Positions 57,457 to 64,000 of a DNA stretch of 64,000 nt are shown in pieces. This DNA is from Chamaecrista fasciculata (lineage: Eukaryota; Streptophyta; Magnoliopsida; Fabales; Fabaceae): assembly GCA_003254925.1 (NCBI GenBank), contig QANZ01017293.1, forward strand, positions 100,251 through 164,250, written 5' to 3'. Positions within the stretch are counted from its first letter, which is position 1. Every line of letters starts with the position of its first letter. The position numbers and the translations under genes are program-made. Below the pieces are notes generated by a model that was not told the origin of the DNA, made no database searches, and saw nothing but the letters and a program-made list of their open reading frames with translations.

Positions 57457-58039
57457 TATTAACATATATACATCAATGACAAAAATTAATTTCAAAAGAT
57501 ATGAGACATTGAGATTAATAAATAAAATATTTTATTTAAAAAATATTTTATGAGAAAATCAATAATATAAAAGACAGAAAAATGTTTTAAAATATTTAAT
57601 GAAATTAATTTAAAGAATAAAAATATGTGATATAGAATTATAAAATATATCAATAAATTTTTACTGTACTATCTAAGATATTATTAATATTTTTATTTTT
57701 TTATTTTTGTCTTTTATCTATTCAATATTTGACAAAAATAAACTAACATTTAAATTAAGATTTTATAAGAAACAAAAAGTAATTTAAAAAATTTTAATAA
57801 TTCCGTGAAAAACATTATTTGTTTTGGAATGATAAGTTTTTTCACTTAATTATTCCATGGTAGCGGTTTCTTCTAACTCACCTTTATCGTCTAATATTGA
57901 ATCCAAATGGAATATTATAATATAGAAACCAATTCTCTATTGAAGATCACATCTCTATTTTCTCTCTTTTTTTTCTTTCTTTGGAATAATATGAGTTTGT
58001 AGAATAGTTGAAAATATAGTCCCAACTTATTTTTAGGAT

Positions 58040-58372
58040 TCGATTTGATCTTATTTATTGAAGATTTTAGTTGAATAAAGAAAGAACTCTTTAAGAATTA
58101 ACACATAATATATACCAACTTTGTCCTTGATTGATGACAGTCCCAACCGGATAGAAAAAGTATTCGTCAAAAGAAACTTGTAGTTCTGAATTTGTCACAT
58201 TCGAATTTGAAACGAGAAAAATTTGATCATTATATTCAGTAGTTTGAAATTAATTTGAAAAATTATAGAAACATATATGTGTAGGATCAATCTGAAACAA
58301 ATAAAATAATTTAGGACTAATTTAAAATTTATCCTATACATTTGGGACCAAGTTGAGGTTTTGGCCTACCTT
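58040..58372. mobile_element. Half of a family A foldback element
   Basis: It carries the right-half signature of family A ('cacattcgaatttgaaacga', 'cctatacatttgggaccaag', ending 'ggttttggcc'). No matching left arm is present, so it is a truncated copy. Confidence 0.5.
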
Positions 58373-58639
58373 TTTATAGAGAGAGAAAACCTACTATTTG
58401 GAGTATGAATTTAATTACACCGAATCAATTAATTAGTCCTTAAATATATTGAAATACACGATTTGATCCCTGAAATATTTCATTTATCAACTATTTGGTC
58501 CTTAGTGACGATTCAATCCCTGAATTTTAACTAATTTTATATTTTTTTGGTCCCTGAATTTATACAAAATTAATAATATTTGATCCCAAATTTTGTACGT
58601 ACTTTTTGGTCTCTTGAATTTGACCCAGGGACCAAATCA

Positions 58640-59293
58640 TGAACAAATGCAATAATCAAGGGATTAGCTTATATACTTTGATTATTTAGTAACTAATTAC
58701 TTGACTCAATATAAATTCACAGAACAAATAATAATAACATTTATATATATGTTATATAATAGTATGAAGTAGTACGTAATTTGAGATTTGGCTTTAACAT
58801 GTATGTAATATATACACACAGACAGTGACATAAAACAATATTTTCCACCCTTGTGAACGTAGATGATATATAGATTACAGGAGGACTTTGCACCCACACG
58901 CACAAAACATATATCTATATGGGAGGACCATTTTAGAATTTTAGTCGTCCCACTAAAAAACTATATGTATACTATATCTCATATAATAATAAGCATTTAT
59001 ATATAGTAGTTATTGTTTAAAAGTTAACTTTCAAAAAAATAACTTTCAATACTTTCTCTCCTGAAGAAGGTGGAGCATATAATGTGGACATCCTCTTAGA
59101 GAAAATGGCCAACTTATTATAGATGTATATTTTCCTGAATTTTTTTTATCAATTTTTTATATAATTAAATATATATTATTTATAATTTTTTATATGTTTT
59201 AATTAATGAATTCAGGGACCAAATCACCTAATTATACATAGAAGTTCTCTTTTATTTATTGATACGTTTATATATATTTACATTTATTTACCC

Positions 59294-59325
<32 letters not shown>

Positions 59326-59735
59326 CAAAAAATAGATAATGCACTTAAAGTATAACTTTATTTATAACATATTATACTGTTTATGATAAAAGAAAAGATA
59401 ATTAGAGCTAGTACGTACTACTTTTTTAGTTATGGTAGTTTTAATAGGTCATTTGATACATTAATTTCTTTATATCTAAATTTCATGTAAAGAGATCTTC
59501 TTAATATCCAAATTAATTAATTAATTCAATATGAGGATATAATGTAGATTATGTCTTAAAGTAATATATATATATATATTGTATAAGGTATTTTTGAAAA
59601 AGTGAAATCATTATTATTATTCTACATGCTTCTCTTTATAACTTTTAATATTTGTATAAAATCCATTTTTTTATTTTATTAGTAAAAATAGTATGTATCA
59701 AAAGGAAAAATAATTGTTTTACAGTAAGTGATGAG
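58640..59735. other. Intergenic, AT-rich, no gene seen
   Basis: It is dominated by 'tatata' runs and a CT microsatellite near 59295. No supported coding region or bounded element. Confidence 0.45.
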
Positions 59736-59823
59736 TTTGGTCTAGATTTTGGTCTAGATTTTTTTTTTTTTTTGTAACAAAAGCCAATAATTGTCTTAAA
59801 AATAAGACTTTGGTCTAGATTTT
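59735..59823 (-). mobile_element. LINE 3'-end stub flanked by TTGGTCTAGATTT copies
   Basis: About 45 bp, read on the plus strand as a poly-T run, 'gtaacaaaagccaataattg' and 'tcttaaaaataag', lie between two copies of 'ttggtctagattt' (59749 and 59810). The poly-T plus 'gtaacaaa' resembles the 3' tail of the LINE fragment at 54117. It is best read as an extremely 5'-truncated LINE insertion. Confidence 0.45.
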
Positions 59824-59986
59824 TTTTTGTAGGTAATGTGATGGGTTTCTCCCGCCTATCCGTGTAACGATCTAAGTGAAGATTAATCCCATTCGGACTA
59901 TAAAGACGAAACGGTCTTGCCCTCCCAACAATATCAACAGTAGAAATCAAACTTGGGTCTTCTCACCTACCAATCACTTGTTGGTA
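59824..59986 (-). mobile_element. tRNA-derived SINE
   Basis: On the minus strand it starts 'accaacaagtgattggtagg', has a B-box-like 'gtttgatttc', continues through 'gaccgtttcgtctttatag' and ends in a poly-A stretch. It is flanked by TTTGGTCTAGATTTT at about 59809-59823 and 59987-60001, a 15-bp target duplication typical of LINE-mobilised SINEs. It lies about 300 bp upstream of the JAR1-like gene's TATA box. Confidence 0.7.
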
Positions 59987-60071
59987 TTTGGTCTAGATTT
60001 TATTTATGAATGGAAGGCCAAAAAGGGGGTTGAGAGCGGAATCTTGGGTTTTTATTTGGTGTGGTGGACCC

Positions 60072-60080
60072 CACGTGACG
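60072..60080 (+). promoter_or_regulatory. G-box CACGTG overlapping TGACG in the JAR1-like promoter
   Basis: The sequence CACGTGACG combines a perfect G-box, the binding site of MYC2-type bHLH and bZIP factors, with a TGACG motif bound by TGA bZIPs. It lies about 215 bp upstream of the probable TATA box. Both motifs are linked with jasmonate response, which fits the downstream gene. Function is inferred from motif identity only. Confidence 0.45.
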
Positions 60081-60294
60081 TCTTTTTTCTTCATCGTTAC
60101 TTGTCCCTCTCCTTTTCCTCTTCCTCCGCCTTCGTTTCCCTTACGTACGTTAACGCATGTTTCAGTCTCATCCGTAAATCCTACATACCACCAGGGCTAA
60201 ATCCGTCATAAAATAATCTCTCAGTACTCTCTCGTAATTCCAACCTCAGACCGTGGGTAAAATCGTCTTACTATAGTGTTTGGTTCGGCAACCC

Positions 60295-60305
60295 CTATAT
60301 ATATA
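60295..60305 (+). promoter_or_regulatory. Probable TATA box of the JAR1-like gene
   Basis: 'cctatatatatagcc' is followed about 30-40 bp later by 'cacaccagtaatactagc', a plausible transcription start. The leader then runs over 1 kb to the ATG at 61448 and probably contains an intron. Donor-like 'ctgtaagtat' lies near 60435, and acceptor-like 'gttgcag' (near 60605) is one possible end. Confidence 0.5.
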
Positions 60306-60939
60306 GCCTAGTCCACACCAGTAATACTAGCAAGTAGGAAAAACAAAACACAAAACAAAACCCAAAAATACTCACTCTTCTGCGTAACGTAGTAACACAT
60401 CATCATCATCAAATTTCATTTTTCGTAATTGTAACTGTAAGTATAACTTTCTCTCTTCTCTGTTTTTCCATGTGAATCAGAGGCCCAACAAATTAAACAA
60501 CCACGTTGAAATTGCTCAACCTTCTTCTTCTTCTTCTTCTTAATTAATCCTCTTTCTCTATCTCTCACTCCTCAAAACACAGGAAGGAAAATAAGGTTGT
60601 TGCAGGTCTGTAATTACTTCATTCTCGAACATTCTCAGTATAGTGTTGTAGCTCTACTACCCCAATTCTTGCATCTCTTTCTTTCTCTCTATTTTCTACA
60701 TATTTAATTAGTTTCCTGTATCATATTTTTCTGATTATTTTTTATTTTCCTTCTCATGGACCACATTTGTATTATTTCTCTTTCCCTTTCATCGTCGTCA
60801 TTTTCCGCCCCTTTCTCTGATGAGGTGTATCGTCATTATCTTTTGAGTTCTGTTTATTTCATTTCACGTCAACTTGATTTTTATCTTCATCACCCTTAGC
60901 TTCGAAATCCCTTTTTCTCTTTTTCTTTTTTAATTTAAT

Positions 60940-61044
60940 TTGCACTGTATGATCAAGACTTCGTCAAATGCCCGTTATTTGCTTATTTTCCTTCATTTTC
61001 TCTTCTGTCTTGCACTGTATGATCAAGACTTCGTCAAATGCCCG
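60940..61044 (+). repeat. Direct 35-bp duplication, 70-bp period, in the JAR1-like leader
   Basis: The sequence from 'ttgcactgtatgatcaagac' to 'ttcgtcaaatgcccg' occurs identically at 60940-60974 and 61010-61044. It lies in the leader or leader intron of the JAR1-like gene and looks like a recent tandem duplication. Confidence 0.85.
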
Positions 61045-61447
61045 CAATTTGATTCTTAAATTTATACTCAAATTTATATTTTCTCTTATTATTATTTTTG
61101 TAACCTTCCAAATCCATATAGTACACATAGAACTAGAATGTTCATTGTTCCTGTATTTTATTTTTTTAAAAAAAAAAAATTGAATCACCTCGTTAAGCCA
61201 GCCAGAAAGCCAGAAAGTAATATATGTCAATATACTAAAAATAGATGCCGCGCATTGGTTTGTACACTATTTTCCATTTTAAAATGCAACACTGTTTGGC
61301 TCTTTCTGCATTGTTTCTCTATCCAGTTTGACTATTTTTTCCCCATTATCCACGTATATATATATAATTTGAATAATTCAAGACTCATTATATATTCATC
61401 ATCACCTTTTTGTGTGTCTAGCTGGCTGCTACTAAAAACTTGTGAAG

Positions 61448-64000
61448 ATGTTGGAGAAACAAGAAGAGTTTAGCACAAAAAAGGTGATGGAGGAATTTGA
61501 GGTTATGACAAAGAATGCTGAAAGAGTTCAGAGGGAGACACTTAGAAAGATTTTAGAAGCAAATGCATCATCAGAATACCTTCAAAGTTTGGGTCTTAAT
61601 GGAAGAACTGACCCACAAAGTTTCAAAACTTGTGTCCCTTTGGTTACTCATAAGGACTTGGAGCCTTATATTCAGAGAATCAGTGATGGTGATGCCCCTT
61701 CTGCTCTCACAGGAAACCCCATTACAACAATGTCCCTAAGGTCATTTTCTTCAACTTTTTAAATTACATCTATATTATATAAAGTTTGGAGGGACCAAAA
61801 AGGTATTTTTATCTTTTTTTTTTAGTCTCCATGCTTTGTAACCATTTTTGGTGTCCACATATTTTTTAATGAGTCAGGTTTATATATGTTGTCTAGCGAC
61901 CATTCATTAAGTGGATACAAGACAAATGATAAAATCATCAAAACATAAAATTTCAAGGGTGAATTTGAAAATTGATATAAAGTTTGGGGATTAAAAAAGT
62001 ATTTTTTACCTTTTTTATGTTGTCTTTTTGCCTGTTTGAGCTTGGCTGTTGTTGCACAGTTAAATCTTAAATGTTTGATTCTTTGATTTCTTTTTCTTTG
62101 TTTTTTTTTGTTGGCAGTTCCGGCACTACTGAGGGGAAGCCAAAATATGTACCTTGGAATGATGAATTATTTGAAACAACAGTGCAGATATTTCAGACTT
62201 CATTTGCCTTCAGGAACAGGTAACTATTCATGAATCAATGATGGCCTCTAATTTATTATTTAGTGAAAGAAACTTACTTTTTAGTCTTTAAATTTGTACA
62301 AAGTCAACAAATCAATCTCTAAATAATCGAAATACACAACTTGGCCTTCGAAATATTGCACTCGTCAAGGATAGTAAAATAGTATAAAATCAATTCAAAT
62401 TCAAAGACTACATCGTTGACGATTGAGATATTTCAGTAACCAAAATTGTGTATTTTGATTGTTTCAAGAATTGATTTGTTGATTTTGGACAAAAATAATA
62501 AATGTTTTGTGTAATTGAAAAGGAGTGAATGATGGATAAATTGATGTGTTATGGACAGAGATTTTCCTATGGACAAAGGCAAGACTTTGAACTTCATCTA
62601 CAGCAGCAAGCAATTGAAAACAAAAGGAGGATTAATAGCTGGAACTGCTACAACAAACTTGTTTCGTGATGTCCGATACAAATCATCCATGAAACCAATT
62701 CAGTCCCAATGTTGTAGCCCTGATGAAGTCATCTTTGCTTCTGATTTTCATCAATCTCTTTACTGTCATCTCCTCAGTGGACTCATCTTCAGACACCAAG
62801 TTCAAGTGGTATCATCCACTTTTGCACATGGCATTGTCAATGCTTTCAGGTTCCTAGAGCAAGTTTGGGAGGAACTCTGTACTGACATCCAAGAGGGTAT
62901 TGTCAGCACCACCCGGATCACCGACCCAGTAATCCGAACCGCCATGGATAAACTGCTAGCCCGACCGGACCCGGAGTCATCGGATTCGATTCGCAAAACA
63001 TGTGAAGGAGCAACAAATAATGGGTATTATGGATTGATTGAAGAGTTGTTTCCAAATTTGAAGTATGTGTATGGGATCATGACAGGGTCTATGGAGCCTT
63101 ATTTGAAGAAGTTGAGGCATTATGCAGGGAAGGTCCCATTGGTGACTGCAGACTATGGTTCTTCTGAAGGATGGGTTGGGGTGAATGTGAACCCAATGGT
63201 TCCACCAGAATCTGCAACTTATGTTGTGCTTCCTCAAATTGGTTACTTTGAGTTTTTACCTCTCAAACACATGGATGATGATGATGATGGTCCATTAGGA
63301 CTCACTCAAGTGAAGGTTGGAGAAGAATATGAGGTTGTGATCACCAATCCGGCAGGCCTATATCGGTATAGGCTAGGAGATGTGGTAAAGGTAATGTTGG
63401 AGAGTTTATAAGCAGAGTAAATTAATAATTTGATCCTTGAAAAATCACCAAGTTATCAATTCAGTCCTTTACACAATTTAGTCTTGGAAAAATTAAAAGG
63501 GTAAATTATTTAGTCCATGAAAAGGACTAATAAGTATACCTTATTGACCTTTCAAGGACTAAATTGTATATTTTAATTTTTCAAGGATCGAGTTGTTAGT
63601 TCAATATTTTTTCAGGGACCAAATTGTTAGTATACTCGTTACATAAAAGTTTTGTTACAATTTATATATCTTTGATTTGATCAAACGACATGAAAATTAG
63701 TTTTACAGAAAACTAACAATTTGATTATTGAAAAATTATTGAGTTGACAATTCAATCCTTAAAAGATTGAAATACATAGTTTAGTTCCTAAAAGATTAAA
63801 ATAATAAACTCTTCAATCCATGAAAGCTTAAAATGATATAGTACTATTTAGTCCGTAAAAAAGACTAATAAATATACTATTTTAATCTTCCAGAGGCTAA
63901 TTAAACTTGTTTTTAAATCTTTTAAGGACTAAGTTGTAAACTTAGTAATTTTTCAAAGACTGAATTATTAGTTTACTTATTAGGTTTAAATTGTATCTAT
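61448..64000 (+). CDS. JAR1: JAR1-like GH3 acyl-amido synthetase (jasmonate-isoleucine conjugating type), 3' end outside the window
   Basis: Exons 61448-61740, 62118-62219 and 62559-63390 give the first 409 residues of a protein usually about 575-600 long. The remaining exon or exons lie beyond the right edge, after an intron starting at 63391. The start MLEKQEEF matches JAR1's MLEK. The three ATP/AMP motifs of the GH3 family are visible: SSGTTEGKPK (about 98-107), YGSSEGWVG, and YRYRLGDVVK at the end of exon 3. 'FAFRNRDFPMD' and 'IFASDFHQSLYCHLLSG' place it with JAR1/GH3.11 and away from the IAA-conjugating GH3s. JAR1 adenylates jasmonic acid and couples it to isoleucine, giving the COI1-JAZ ligand JA-Ile. 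An Asp run (HMDDDDDGP) is a local oddity. The substrate is inferred from similarity. Confidence 0.92.
63415..64000. repeat. Two family D inverted-repeat remnants in intron 3 of the JAR1-like gene
   Basis: 63415-63640 and 63700-63990 each contain 'gatccttgaaaaatcacc' or 'ttgagttgacaattcaatcc' type left arms and inverted 'aaaggactaataagtatacc' and 'caaggatcgagttgttagtt' right arms. They match the intronic repeats at 25500-25760 and 43055-43297. Confidence 0.6.

Noticed and set aside
1..64000. CRISPR arrays, operons, tRNA or rRNA genes
   Set aside because: No regularly spaced identical repeats with unique spacers, no polycistronic layout and no complete tRNA or rRNA structure were seen. The SINE at 59824 has tRNA-like promoter boxes but is not a tRNA gene.

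Overview
The window is nuclear DNA of a flowering plant, almost certainly a eudicot. The evidence is AT-rich intergenic sequence, genes split by GT-AG introns, plant-only families (group III WRKY, R3-MYB of the CPC/TRY type, a GH3 acyl-amido synthetase) and a dense load of plant transposons (hAT, PIF/Harbinger, Mutator-like foldbacks, LINE, SINE, LTR remnants). Four isolated N characters mark it as a draft assembly. The species cannot be fixed from the sequence alone.

Seven genes are recognised with confidence, and exon structures were worked out for each. In order they are: an R3-MYB repressor (+, 5174-7503); a group III WRKY factor (-, 10338-12702); a DFR/anthocyanidin-reductase-like SDR (-, 24126-27350); a CMP-sialic-acid-transporter-like nucleotide-sugar transporter (-, 32748-37279); an MLKL-type HeLo/pseudokinase protein (+, 41042 to about 44428); the mitochondrial adenine nucleotide transporter ADNT1 (-, 50330-53678); and a JAR1-like GH3 enzyme (+, 61448 to beyond the right edge). 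A small acidic two-exon ORF (48209-48934) is a weaker candidate. The genes form no operon or cluster. Three have defence or hormone links (WRKY, MLKL, JAR1), but nothing in the sequence ties them together.

The rest is mostly transposon debris. The dominant class is a set of long inverted-repeat (foldback) elements. Their ends usually begin GGTCAAA or GGCCAAA, their arms are full of 'TTTGGTCC'-type sequence, and they are flanked by 9-10 bp target-site duplications, which points to Mutator-like transposition. At least ten complete or partial copies are present. Several sit in introns or next to promoters, one carries telomere-like CCCTAAA tracts in its arms, and one has a hAT element inserted in its terminal repeat. 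Two other elements carry recognisable pieces of host genes: an AREB/ABF bZIP fragment in the foldback at 29.6-30.8 kb, and what looks like the N-terminus of a DUF620 protein in the hAT element at 3.65-4.7 kb. Other notable structures are a five-hairpin array around a GCAAGTCGCT core (about 8.0-8.25 kb) and a LINE stub plus a SINE inserted at the same target (about 59.75-60.0 kb).
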